A stretch of DNA of 64,000 bases from Ignavibacteriota bacterium (lineage in GTDB: Bacteria; Bacteroidota; Ignavibacteria; UBA10030; UBA6906). This document shows positions 42,620-51,928 of the stretch, one piece after another; within the stretch, counting starts at the first letter, position 1; the number at the start of each line of letters is the position of its first letter. Location of the stretch: NCBI GenBank assembly GCA_016707525.1, contig JADJHP010000002.1:380501-444500 (forward strand), written 5' to 3'. A program made the position numbers and the translations under genes. The notes below the pieces were generated by a model. That model searched no databases. It was not told where the DNA came from and saw only the letters and a program-made list of their open reading frames with translations.

Positions 42620-43578
42620 TACGCATCGGCCTCATAGGGTGCGGAAGCATTGGTGAGGCCCACGCGGACATCCTGGCCGACCGGGAGGATGTCGTACTCC
42701 AGGCATTCTGCGATACCGACCCCGTGCGTGCACGGAGCTTTGCCGCCCGCTATGGATCCGGCTATGCGAGCGCCGACCCGCATGAGGTGCTGCGCGACCG
42801 CTCCGTGGATGCGGTGTATATCTGCACGCGGACGGATGCGCATGCGTCCCTGGGGATCGCGGCTGCGGAAGCCGGCAAACACATCGTGATGGAGAAACCC
42901 CTCGCCCTGACCATCGAAGAATGTGAGCAGGTCAGCGTGGCCGTTCGGAGATCGGGCGTGGTGTTTCTGACCGGCTTCAAACTCCGGTACGAGCCGCTGG
43001 TCCAACAGGCACGTGAACTCATCGCGGCTCCGTTGATGAGCATCGGCCAGCTTGCGGATGCCCGCTGGCCCGACGGGTTCTGGGGGAACGATCCCGTCCG
43101 GGGTGGTGGCAATGTCCTGTCGCAGGGATGCCACATCGTGGATCTGCTGATGTACCTGCAAGGAAGTGAACCGTTGCAGGTCTCGGCCATGGCGGGCAAC
43201 CTTCATCATCCCGGGATCCCGATCGTGGATGCACTCTCGGTGTCGATCTCGTTCGTGAATGGTTCCCTGGGCACGGTCGTGATCGCTGATTGCGGCCGGA
43301 ATCCCGTCCTTTCAAAGTTCTCGCTGCAACTGTATGATGGAACACGCAGCCTCCACCTGACGGAGAGAATGCAGCAGTTGACGCTCGATGACGGCGCGGA
43401 GACCCGGATCACGGACGGGATGAAGGAGTGTGGTATGGAGAAAGAGACCGCCGAATTTCTGACCTGTGTACGTACCGGACGGCAGCCCCGTTCCGGCGTT
43501 CATGACGGCGTCCGTGCGATGCGGGTGCTTCTCGCTGCGGTACGCTCCGCCTCCACAGGCCGAACGGAACAGGTGTGA
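42607..43578 (+). CDS. Gfo/Idh/MocA-family NAD(P)-dependent oxidoreductase
   Basis: The protein has 323 residues with a GTG start at 42607 (another GTG at 42616 is possible); the start lies inside the glycerate kinase gene. Rossmann motif IGLIGCGSIGEAHADIL at the N-terminus, then VYICTRTDAHASLGIAAAEAGKHIVMEKPLALTIEE with the hallmark EKP. The C-terminal alpha/beta domain holds GGNVLSQGCHIVDLLMYL with the catalytic-region His. Such enzymes oxidise or reduce inositols, hexoses and sugar acids. The substrate is unknown. The following (frameshifted) gene starts in a GTGA overlap. Confidence 0.92.
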   Translation: MPIVIRIGLIGCGSIGEAHADILADREDVVLQAFCDTDPVRARSFAARYGSGYASADPHEVLRDRSVDAVYICTRTDAHASLGIAAAEAGKHIVMEKPLALTIEECEQVSVAVRRSGVVFLTGFKLRYEPLVQQARELIAAPLMSIGQLADARWPDGFWGNDPVRGGGNVLSQGCHIVDLLMYLQGSEPLQVSAMAGNLHHPGIPIVDALSVSISFVNGSLGTVVIADCGRNPVLSKFSLQLYDGTRSLHLTERMQQLTLDDGAETRITDGMKECGMEKETAEFLTCVRTGRQPRSGVHDGVRAMRVLLAAVRSASTGRTEQV

Positions 43579-45459
43579 CCGCCATGTCCGCTCCCGAGAC
43601 ACACGTCCGGCATTGGCTCCTCGATCTGGCGCGCGAGTGCGGCGAACGGCACTTCAATGCATCCACGGGATTGTGCCTCATCCCCCGAGACACGCTCTGG
43701 TACGCGACGGCACTCCTCCTGGAAGCCCCTCCGGTCCGACGTGACCTTGCCCTGCGCCTGCTCGGGACGATCCATGGTGGCGACGGGACGCACACTCCTG
43801 CGACCATGCTCGCGATCCTGCACGCTGCACGGGAACATCTCGATGAACAGGTCCGGCAGCACATGCGGAAGGCGATCGGAGCCGATCTCGTCATCGCTGC
43901 AGGCGTCCAATGGCGCGATGGTAACGTGAATCATCCGCTGGGGGCATACGCAACACTCATCCTGGGCGGCGAACTGTGCGGTGCCGGCTGGGCGGTTCAG
44001 CTCGGGTTCAGCCGGCTGCGGGAGCTCCAGCGGGTCACGGGCGACAGGCGCGGGAGAGGGAAACGGCAGGCTGGTATGTCGGAGTACAACAGCCCGACCT
44101 ATACGGCCCTCGATCTGGTCTTCCTTGCTCTGATCGCTGCCTATGCCGCGGACCCTCAAGCGCGGGCACTTGCCCTGTGGCTTGAGCAACGCCTCTGGAT
44201 CGATTGTGCCCTGCACTATCATGCCCCGAGTCAGCAGTTCGCGGGCCCGCACTCGCGGTGTTACCAGGAGGACTCCACGGGCGGGTTCTCTTCGCTTCAT
44301 GCGGTACTCTATGCCGCCACCGGATGGCCGATCTATCGCGACCCCTCTCTGTGTACGCTTCGACCATCCGTCGACACTCCTCCAGTGCGCCCTGACCGCG
44401 ATCACGCCGTTTCACCTGAACGATGAGATCCTCCGCCTCTTCACCGCCAAGCCGCTCCCTCTTTCCGTGCGGATGACGACATACTCCGAACAGTATCACG
44501 AGAACGCCAGCGGCCAGGCGTTCCCCTTCGATCATGAGGTCTATCCCGGAGGATGGCGTGACCTGACCACGTTCATGAATGAGGAATGGGCGCTGGGCAC
44601 GGCCTCACTCCCGTATGTGAACGGCGGCCACACGGATGGGTTCATGCTGCGCATCCGGCGATCCTCTCCGGTGACCGACGCAGCGTCGTTCCGGTCGGTC
44701 TACATGCGGGGGGCCTTCAACGGGGCGGTGGTCGGACAACCGAACCATTGCCATGTCACCGGCGGGGAGATCGACGCCAGCTATCTCTACGAAGAGGCGC
44801 GGTACGGGATCCATCAGCACGATGGTATCGCGATCGTGTTCGCTTCACCCAAGCGGGCCGGACATCACGGGATCTCCAGCTTTCGCCTGGACCTCATCGC
44901 GGGGTGGGCGGCGCCGTTCGATGAGTTCTTTGTGGATGGCCGGGCCGTGACATCGTTGCCGGTGGAAGCACCCGCAGGGAGCAGGATGTTCTTCCGTGAC
45001 ATGAAGACGTATGGGGCCGTTATCCCGTTGACGCTTGAACCGTCTCCGGCTTCCCCCCTGAGGATCTGGCACTCCAACGGCCACATGATGATCTCGCTGT
45101 TCAACTATGACGGGCCGGAAACCGATGTGGCGAGAGAGGAACTCACCGGCTGGCGGAATGGATGCATCATCCATCTGTCCACGGCAGCGGCATGGCCGTC
45201 CTTCCGGGCCTTCTGTACGGCAGCCGCATCGACGCGCGTGACGGACACGATGGGTGCCGATCGTGTTCGCCGGGTCCGGTACGAGGCGCCGGAGGGAACC
45301 CTCGGGGCCGTGTATGATCCCGGCAGGGAACTCTTCCTCTCGCGGACGTGGAATGGCACAGAAGAAACACTTGAACATCTTGTGATCGAGGCCGGAGAGC
45401 AGCGCGATGCACTCCTGGACCCGCTCACCATCTATGGCTCCGAGGCGGGTGCCCCATGA
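43575..45459 (+). pseudogene. Helical-toroid (heparinase/glycosidase-like) gene split by a frameshift near 44345
   Basis: Two frames join into one protein of about 627 residues. The first part (GTG 43575 or ATG 43584, to about 44345) is helical, with WRDGNVNHPLGAYATL, GMSEYNSPTYTALDL and GPHSRCYQEDSTGGF. The second part continues one frame over, from about 44350 (VRFDHPSTLLQCALTAITPF) to the stop at 45457-45459, and is beta-rich. The first frame ends at 44424-44426 after unrelated residues. One extra base (or two missing) within 44340-44356 restores the reading. The region has no long homopolymer, only CCCC, TCTCT and GTGT. It could be a real inactivating mutation or a sequencing error. The restored product lacks a signal peptide and resembles the locus's other toroid enzymes. 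It overlaps the ABC permease gene by 4 bp. Confidence 0.75.
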
Positions 45460-46361
45460 CCTACGGCCGGGAGCGGTTCATGGGATATCTGTACATCGGC
45501 CCATGGCTGATCGGGTTCTTCCTGTTGACGGCGGGCCCGATGTGTGTCTCTTTGTACCTGAGCACGACCTCGTGGACCATGCTTGCGCCGCCCGTGCAGG
45601 TGGGGTTCGCGAACTATGCGTCCATTCTGACGGATGACCCGCTGTTCACGGTGAGCCTCGTGAACACCCTGTTCTATGTGGTCCTTTCGGTTCCGCTGGG
45701 CCTCGGGGTTGCGCTCGGCCTTGCACTCTTGCTCGATCAGAAGGTGAAGGGGGTGGCATTCTTTCGCACAGCGTTCTTCCTTCCTTCGATCACGAACATG
45801 GTCGCAGTGGCGATGCTCTGGCTCTGGGTCTTCAACCCCGAATATGGACTGCTGAACTCGCTCCTTCGTCAGATCGGTATCACGGGTCCGCTCTGGTTGC
45901 AGAGCGAATCGTGGGCAAAACCATCGCTGGTACTGATGTCGCTCTGGGGCGTGGGCGGCACGATGATGATCTTCCTCGCCGCCCTCCAGGGCATCCCCGG
46001 GGAGCTATATGAGGCCGCTGAACTTGACGGGGCAGGCCCGCTGCGGAAATTCCTCCACATCACCTTGCCCATGATCTCCCCGGCGATGCTGTTCAATCTT
46101 GTGGTCGGCATCATCGGCACCTTCCAGGTCTTCACGCAGGCGTTCGTGATGACCGGAACGGCCCAGCCCGGCACGGAAGGTGGCCCGAACAATGCGACGT
46201 TGTTCGTGGTGCTGTACCTCTTCAAGAAGGCATTCCAGGAGTTCCGTATGGGCTATGCGTCGGCACTCGCCTGGGTCCTGTTCTTCCTCATTCTTGCTGC
46301 CACGATCGTGCAAATGCGCATGGCGAAACGCTGGGTCCACTACGAAGGAGGCGAACGGTGA
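45456..46361 (+). CDS. ABC sugar transporter permease, MalF/UgpA type
   Basis: The protein has 301 residues with six predicted membrane helices. The cytoplasmic EAA loop reads EAAELDGAGPLRKFLHITLPM near residue 190, the contact site for the ATPase. First of three coupled genes (permease, permease, binding protein). No ATP-binding gene is present in the window, so a shared MsmK/UgpC-like ATPase elsewhere is probable. It starts in an ATGA overlap with the frameshifted toroid gene. Confidence 0.93.
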   Translation: MTYGRERFMGYLYIGPWLIGFFLLTAGPMCVSLYLSTTSWTMLAPPVQVGFANYASILTDDPLFTVSLVNTLFYVVLSVPLGLGVALGLALLLDQKVKGVAFFRTAFFLPSITNMVAVAMLWLWVFNPEYGLLNSLLRQIGITGPLWLQSESWAKPSLVLMSLWGVGGTMMIFLAALQGIPGELYEAAELDGAGPLRKFLHITLPMISPAMLFNLVVGIIGTFQVFTQAFVMTGTAQPGTEGGPNNATLFVVLYLFKKAFQEFRMGYASALAWVLFFLILAATIVQMRMAKRWVHYEGGER

Positions 46362-47227
46362 AGGCCGCCAGCCCATCGTGGGAGACGATCCTCGCGGTCA
46401 CCGTGCGGACAGGGTTCCTGTATGTTGTCCTGAGCCTGCTGGGTGCAGCGTTCATGCTGCCCCTGCTCTGGATGCTCTCGGTCTCGCTGCAGGATGCCGC
46501 CGGCGTGTTCGCCCAGCCATTTCAATGGATCCCGCCGGCGCCGCGCTGGGAGAATTACGCCGACGCGGTGACCCTCTTTCCCTTCGGCAGGTATCTGTTC
46601 AATACGTCGGTGATCACGGTGAGCGTCGTCGTCCTCACCGTCCTGTCCTCTTCCCTGGTGGCATACGGCTTTTCCCGGCTTCGCTTCCGCGGGCGCGATG
46701 CGCTCTTCGCAGTATGCCTCTCCACGATGATGCTGCCCGGACAGGTGACGATGATCCCGCTCTATGCAGCGTACGCCTGGCTCGGGTGGATCGATACGTG
46801 GTACCCGTTGATCGTCCCGGCTGTGTTCGGGTCGCCGTTCTACATCTTCCTGTTCCGGCAGTTCTTCATGACCATCCCCCGGGAATATGATGAAGCGGCA
46901 TTGCTCGACGGTGCCGGGCGTTTCAGGATCTACTGGAGCATCCTGCTCCCGCTGGCCCGGCCCGCGGTGGCGACGGTCGCCCTGTTCTGCTTCATCGGTG
47001 CGTGGAATGATTTCTTCAATCCGCTGATCTACATCAACAGTCCGGACAACGCTACGCTTACCCTCGGACTCCATATGTTGAAGAACCAGATCGTGGGATC
47101 CGGTTCCGTGCAATGGCATATCCTTATGGCCGCGGCATTGGTGGTGATGATCCCGAACGTCATCGTCTTTGCTCTGGCGCAGAAACATTTCGTGAAGGGG
47201 TTGCAGATGGGAGGGCTCCGGGGATGA
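46358..47227 (+). CDS. ABC sugar transporter permease, MalG/UgpE type
   Basis: The protein has 289 residues, GTG start at 46358 inside a GTGA overlap. Six predicted helices, and the EAA loop is EAALLDGAGRFRIYWSILLPL near residue 185. The N-terminal segment LPLLWMLSVSLQD is typical of MalG-like subunits. It pairs with the upstream permease and the downstream lipoprotein as a carbohydrate uptake (CUT1) importer. Confidence 0.93.
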   Translation: MKAASPSWETILAVTVRTGFLYVVLSLLGAAFMLPLLWMLSVSLQDAAGVFAQPFQWIPPAPRWENYADAVTLFPFGRYLFNTSVITVSVVVLTVLSSSLVAYGFSRLRFRGRDALFAVCLSTMMLPGQVTMIPLYAAYAWLGWIDTWYPLIVPAVFGSPFYIFLFRQFFMTIPREYDEAALLDGAGRFRIYWSILLPLARPAVATVALFCFIGAWNDFFNPLIYINSPDNATLTLGLHMLKNQIVGSGSVQWHILMAAALVVMIPNVIVFALAQKHFVKGLQMGGLRG

Positions 47228-48564
47228 GGCCGGTGATCGTGATCGTCCTTGCGCTTGCCGTGTGGGCGGGATGTGGCAGGAACCAACCCCCGGGGGCGGG
47301 AGTGGTGACGTATAACTGTCCGGCAAATGCGGTGGAGATCGCTGTGCTCCAGCATGAGCTCCCCGCGTTCGCGGAAAGCTCAGGCGTGCGGATCGTCCTG
47401 CATCCATTCTCGGGGCAGGAGAAGCTGTATGCAATGATGGCCGCGGACAAGGCCCCGGATATCTTCTATACGAACAACATCATGCGCGACGAACTTGCGG
47501 CGAGCGGACGGCTGCTCGACCTCCGTTCCGTTGCGGCCGGCGATCCGTTCGTGGAGCGGCTCTGGCCCCATGTCGTGGAAGGCGGGATCGCAGCAGACAG
47601 CGGGTGGTACAGCGTTGGCAACTGGGAGTTCACGTGTGGCGTGTACTTCCGGAAGGATCTGTTCGATGCCGCACGGATCCCCTATCCGGATACGGCCTGG
47701 ACCTGGGATGATATGGTCGCCGCTGCGCGTGCGTTGACTGTGCGGACTGCCCCGGGAGCACCACCCACACGATATGGCATCTATTGCGGAAGCCACTTTG
47801 TGGAAGCACTGGAGATCATGAATGGTAGCCGCTTCCCCCGAGGCGGAACCACCCTGGACCTGCCGGTGACCTCACTCGACGTGTACCGGCGGTATATCGG
47901 CCTGGTGAACGAAGGCGTGATGCCCGATCTGCGCATGATCCAGGCGCTCGGCATGCAGGCACCCCAACTCCTCCAGACCGGGCGTGTTGCAATGCTCGTG
48001 GAAGCCGTCCCACATCAGTCGCTCATCGAAGCCCTGACCGTCCCCTGGGGTGTTGCTCCACTGCCACGGTTCCCCGGCAAGCCTCCGGCGTACTTCAGGT
48101 CGGCAAGCGGCGGACTCTCCGTTTCATCACGTACGTCCGATCCACGTGCCACCTGGAAGGCACTGAAATGGATCATCGGCGGTGCGTCGACGTATCAACC
48201 CAACCCCGTTCTGCGCGATGTGGACTTCGCAGGCGGGTGGGAATACAGGTATCCCGCCCTGAAGGGAAGTGGCTTCCGGGATGTGTGGGCGATGAGCCTC
48301 CAGTACAATGGTGGCGACCCACGGTTCTTCGTCCGGTTCTCAAGCTGGGCGTCGGCCCCGATCATGGAGCGCCTTCAGCCATTGCTCGACCGCGTCTGGG
48401 CACGGGACATGGCGGTGGAAGAACTTGCGGAGCACGTGGACGGGATCAATCGGGATGCGCGGAAACAGATCGCGGCAACGCTCCGTTCGTCAACGTATGG
48501 GCCGTTGTTCCGCAAACACATCGAAGATGACCTGCATCGGATGGAGGCCGCCCCTGCGCGTTGA
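47224..48564 (+). CDS. ABC sugar transporter substrate-binding lipoprotein
   Basis: The protein has 446 residues. Lipoprotein signal VIVIVLALAVWAGCGRN, with the lipobox Cys at about residue 17. The mature part is an extracellular solute-binding family 1-type protein: AADKAPDIFYTNN, YFRKDLFDAARIPYPDTAWTWDDMVAAARAL and the C-terminal hinge region. Aromatic residues are frequent, as expected for oligosaccharide binding. It completes a CUT1-type importer. The final 38 bases overlap the next gene. Confidence 0.92.
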   Translation: MRPVIVIVLALAVWAGCGRNQPPGAGVVTYNCPANAVEIAVLQHELPAFAESSGVRIVLHPFSGQEKLYAMMAADKAPDIFYTNNIMRDELAASGRLLDLRSVAAGDPFVERLWPHVVEGGIAADSGWYSVGNWEFTCGVYFRKDLFDAARIPYPDTAWTWDDMVAAARALTVRTAPGAPPTRYGIYCGSHFVEALEIMNGSRFPRGGTTLDLPVTSLDVYRRYIGLVNEGVMPDLRMIQALGMQAPQLLQTGRVAMLVEAVPHQSLIEALTVPWGVAPLPRFPGKPPAYFRSASGGLSVSSRTSDPRATWKALKWIIGGASTYQPNPVLRDVDFAGGWEYRYPALKGSGFRDVWAMSLQYNGGDPRFFVRFSSWASAPIMERLQPLLDRVWARDMAVEELAEHVDGINRDARKQIAATLRSSTYGPLFRKHIEDDLHRMEAAPAR

Positions 48565-49903
48565 GCTCACAGGACCGGCGGATTGCCGGATATGGGACGA
48601 TGGGGAACTCGTCGCGGAGGTCCAGGCCCTTGCTCTGACGTTCTTCAGGACGAAGAGGGGAGAACCGGCGGTCATAGGCTCCACGGTTCCACTTCCGTTG
48701 TACTGGCAGCAATATGCCGACCACGAGCAGCCGGAACGCAACCTGTCTTCGTCGGCGGGAGTTGTCGCCGGCAGTGCCACGGCCCTGACCGCTGAGATCA
48801 TCTGCACCGGTGCTACAGCATCGGGTGCTGCCCGGAGTACGTTCCGCATCCGGTTCGCGGCAACGGAGCACGGAGCATATGCAATGCATGCCGGTGCGGA
48901 CCTCCACATCGTGGGTGCGGCCGGTTGGCTGGTGACGCCGAATCCGCATCATGGCGAGCTTGAGTTCTGTGACCTCTGGCCCGAAGGTACGTTCGTGCCC
49001 GGGGCACCCGAAACGAAGCGATATCAGGTGAGTGCCATTCGTCGCGACGCCCGTGTGGTGTTGATCCGCCACCATCATCTCGAGTCGGAGGACAAACACA
49101 ATATTCTGATGCGCGAGGGTGATGAAGCCGCCTGGCTTCTCGAGGAGGAGAACCCGGTGGTACGCATTGATTCGTCTCCGGAGGTCGCAGCCGGACTCTG
49201 TGCCTACATGTGGGATATGCACTTCGCCTACAAGGTGTGCCGGGGAATGGAGCCCGTGATCCTGCCCCGCGGATTCCGTGCTGAAGCACAGTATACGTTG
49301 CGGTCGATAGCCCGGGCCGACGCCGAACTATGGATGCGGGTGGCCACGACTGCCCGTCCGAAGGGGCTGGACGAGGTGCCCGTCCATGTCCGCGGCGTGC
49401 AGAAGTTCACGGAGACCTTTGCGAATGCCGATCTCAGCAGGACGGATCTCTGGCCGTGGGCTTTCGAAGTACTCGAGCGTGGTTCCGGAGAGGTCATAGG
49501 CGCGATCGACACCACAACGGGATTTGACGACGACGCCTCGCTCGTCATCCGGACGAACGGGCCGGGAACGGGGCGGTGGGTGCTCACCACGATCGGCCCG
49601 GCGTTCGGGGAACCACCGTTCATCCCGGGGAAGCGATTGCGCCTTTCAACACGTGTCCGCTGCGCCGGAGGTACGGCACGTGTCGCCCTAGCGCTCCACC
49701 GGACGGGCGCGCCGGGATTGTTCGATCCCTCCGGGTATGAAGAATATGTGGCTGAGGCACCGCCCGCCGCAGAAGGGTGGGCGTTGCTGGTTGTAGAGAC
49801 ACCTTCCATCGTTCCCGCGCCCGACAGGGTCCATATCCGGCTGACGCATACCGGCGAAGGCGCGAGTTGGTTCGACAATGTCCTATGTGAGGAGTGTGAT
49901 TGA
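48527..49903 (+). CDS. Protein of unknown function with C-terminal CBM4/9-like module
   Basis: The protein has 458 residues if it starts at ATG 48527, inside the binding-protein gene; a CTG at 48554 is the only nearby alternative, so the start is uncertain. The first 300 residues are beta-rich with PLPLYWQQYADHEQPERNL and IRHHHLESEDKHN, and belong to no family that I recognise. The C-terminal 140 residues look like a jelly-roll carbohydrate-binding module of the CBM4/9 type: DDDASLVIRTNGPGTGRW, IPGKRLRLSTRVRC, and a final ASWFDNVLCEE. No signal peptide, which is odd for a CBM protein. It may be an accessory or enzyme for imported sugars. Confidence 0.55.
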   Translation: MTCIGWRPPLRVELTGPADCRIWDDGELVAEVQALALTFFRTKRGEPAVIGSTVPLPLYWQQYADHEQPERNLSSSAGVVAGSATALTAEIICTGATASGAARSTFRIRFAATEHGAYAMHAGADLHIVGAAGWLVTPNPHHGELEFCDLWPEGTFVPGAPETKRYQVSAIRRDARVVLIRHHHLESEDKHNILMREGDEAAWLLEEENPVVRIDSSPEVAAGLCAYMWDMHFAYKVCRGMEPVILPRGFRAEAQYTLRSIARADAELWMRVATTARPKGLDEVPVHVRGVQKFTETFANADLSRTDLWPWAFEVLERGSGEVIGAIDTTTGFDDDASLVIRTNGPGTGRWVLTTIGPAFGEPPFIPGKRLRLSTRVRCAGGTARVALALHRTGAPGLFDPSGYEEYVAEAPPAAEGWALLVVETPSIVPAPDRVHIRLTHTGEGASWFDNVLCEECD

Positions 49904-49906
49904 TCG

Positions 49907-51928
49907 ATGAACCGAGAGAAAAGTGTGCTTCCTGTAACACCCATGGTGTGGACCATTCCCGATCCGGTGATCGAAGATGCCGCTCTCCGCGAGCGGCAAT
50001 TCCGGGCTCTCGTCACGTCGGGGTTCGACGGCGTGGCGGTGTTCGTTCGCTGTACACGGTATACGTGGGACGATCCTGAAGCCCGTGCCGCCGTTGCACA
50101 TATCAGCCGGATGTGTAAGGCGTCCGGGCTGAAACTGTGGACCGGACCAGACCCGCGGTTCATCTCGCGGACGCTGATCGGCGAACACGGAGGAGCGGAA
50201 CTCCTGCTGTTCGGAAACGCCAGCCGGGCCACGGTCTTCCCGCACCGGGCGCCCGTGGAGCGCGACCGTTTCTCGATCCGCTGCGAACTGACGCCCCGCC
50301 ACGCCCATATGTTCCATGAGGTCGCACTCGAATATGTGCCGCTCGGCCTGGCGCGTGTCTACGCGGTCCGGGCCGGTGTGCAGACGGTCGGGCCGGATGA
50401 CATCCGGGACATCACCGCGGCGTCACATATGTTCTACAATGCACGCGACCGGTATGTCGAGGCGTTCGGGACCTTTGTTCCTCCGGACACAGGGGCATGG
50501 GAGGTCCTGGCGTTCTTCCGTGTGCGCTCGTCACACGTGGATTATTCGAGCCGGGCGCAGATGCGTGAGTATGCCCGCCGTCTGGCTGCGCAAAAGAAAG
50601 CAGGGATCCATCCCCACGGCATCATGTGGGATGAGCCGGGGTACACGTGCACGTATGGCAGTCTCCCGTTCACCCCGGTGATCCGGACGGCATGGACGGA
50701 ATCGCTCGGCACCTCTCCGGACCGTGTGCTCTGGAAACTTGCGCTGGATGCTGCTGATGGATCGCATGTGCATGTCCGCCAGGCCTATTACCGCATCGTG
50801 CAACAGACCGTCGTCGATGCACAGCGCGCCACGAACCGCGTCATGCGCCGCCTCTGGGGCGCCCACTGTGTCGCCGGGATCCATGATACATGGCACTTCG
50901 AGTCGGGCGACATGTGCGACATGAACCACGGCAGCATGGACCTGTGGAAGGGAGGCGAGGCCAAGAGCGGTGGGTTTGTGGATGTCGGCGGCGTGAACGA
51001 CCTGCGCCTTCCGGCATCGCCGTACTACGCCAACCTCGCCGGGCTCAGCGTGATCGCATCGTCGTTGGGACGGCATTCGACAGGGAAGTTCGCCTACAAC
51101 AATCTCTGGACCGTCGGCGACGACAACGGTGAAGGGTGGCAGATGTCGGTGATGGATCATTGCGTGGATGTGCTCGCCTTCGCCGGGAACAGATGGCTCG
51201 CGCATGCGTATGGGCCGGTCGGCACGATAGGACAGGAACGCTCCTTCCTCGGCTCGCCGCCGTTGCCCGGATATCCCGACCACAGTACCTGGCCCGGATT
51301 CCCGGTCTGGACCAAACGCCTCCGCGATCATTTCCAGGCCACGGGAGGCATTCTCCCTCTTGCGAACGTCCTCATGGTATTCCCCGTGGATGTCCTGCAT
51401 GGCCTTGCAGATCCCCGTGCGGACAGGGTTGCCGCGGATGTGTTCGCGAATGTCCTTGCATTGTTGGATGAGCACTATCATCCCGATGTTGTCTCGCCTC
51501 TTCTCGCGATGCGGGGACGGTGGATCAACGGTTCGTTCGTCATGGGACGGCACCGGTATGACGCGGTGGTCCTCCCGTACGGGGGGGCCATGGACAAGAA
51601 TATGGCTGCGGCGATGCGCAATGGAGGTGAACGGGTCATCCGGTTCGATCCTGCAGGGGCCGCCGCAGCAGCGCTGCCCGCCCGCCTTGCGCTTCTCGGG
51701 ATCCCGAGGCCGGCGCGGGGCCCTGTGGGAAGTTGGGTAAGCGTCACGAGTACGGCACAGGAGTCCGTGGTGACCGTCGTTCCTGCCCGCCACACCGGCG
51801 TGGTGGAAGGGAATCTCACCTGCGGCGGATCCGAGATCTCGGTGCCGCGCACAGCAGGCCTCGTTCGCGTACATTTTCACGATGACAGTTCTCCCGAGAT
51901 CAGACCGGATCCACACCGGCTTTCGTGA
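49907..51928 (+). CDS. Putative (beta/alpha)8 glycoside hydrolase with GATase-like C-terminal domain
   Basis: The protein has 673 residues from ATG 49907, preceded by GAGGAG at a suitable distance. The N-terminal barrel segments are VTSGFDGVAVFVR, LAAQKKAGIHPHGIMWDEPGY (candidate acid Glu), and HDTWHFESGDMCDMNHG (candidate Glu). The C-terminal part (about 470-620) has VLMVFPVD near 490 and YDAVVLPYGGAMDKNMAAAMRNGGE, the pattern of the glutamine-amidotransferase-like trimerisation domain of GH42-type enzymes. The layout is thus GH42-like, but sequence motifs do not allow a family assignment. Cytoplasmic. Overlaps the next gene by 4 bp (GTGA). Confidence 0.6.
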   Translation: MNREKSVLPVTPMVWTIPDPVIEDAALRERQFRALVTSGFDGVAVFVRCTRYTWDDPEARAAVAHISRMCKASGLKLWTGPDPRFISRTLIGEHGGAELLLFGNASRATVFPHRAPVERDRFSIRCELTPRHAHMFHEVALEYVPLGLARVYAVRAGVQTVGPDDIRDITAASHMFYNARDRYVEAFGTFVPPDTGAWEVLAFFRVRSSHVDYSSRAQMREYARRLAAQKKAGIHPHGIMWDEPGYTCTYGSLPFTPVIRTAWTESLGTSPDRVLWKLALDAADGSHVHVRQAYYRIVQQTVVDAQRATNRVMRRLWGAHCVAGIHDTWHFESGDMCDMNHGSMDLWKGGEAKSGGFVDVGGVNDLRLPASPYYANLAGLSVIASSLGRHSTGKFAYNNLWTVGDDNGEGWQMSVMDHCVDVLAFAGNRWLAHAYGPVGTIGQERSFLGSPPLPGYPDHSTWPGFPVWTKRLRDHFQATGGILPLANVLMVFPVDVLHGLADPRADRVAADVFANVLALLDEHYHPDVVSPLLAMRGRWINGSFVMGRHRYDAVVLPYGGAMDKNMAAAMRNGGERVIRFDPAGAAAAALPARLALLGIPRPARGPVGSWVSVTSTAQESVVTVVPARHTGVVEGNLTCGGSEISVPRTAGLVRVHFHDDSSPEIRPDPHRLS

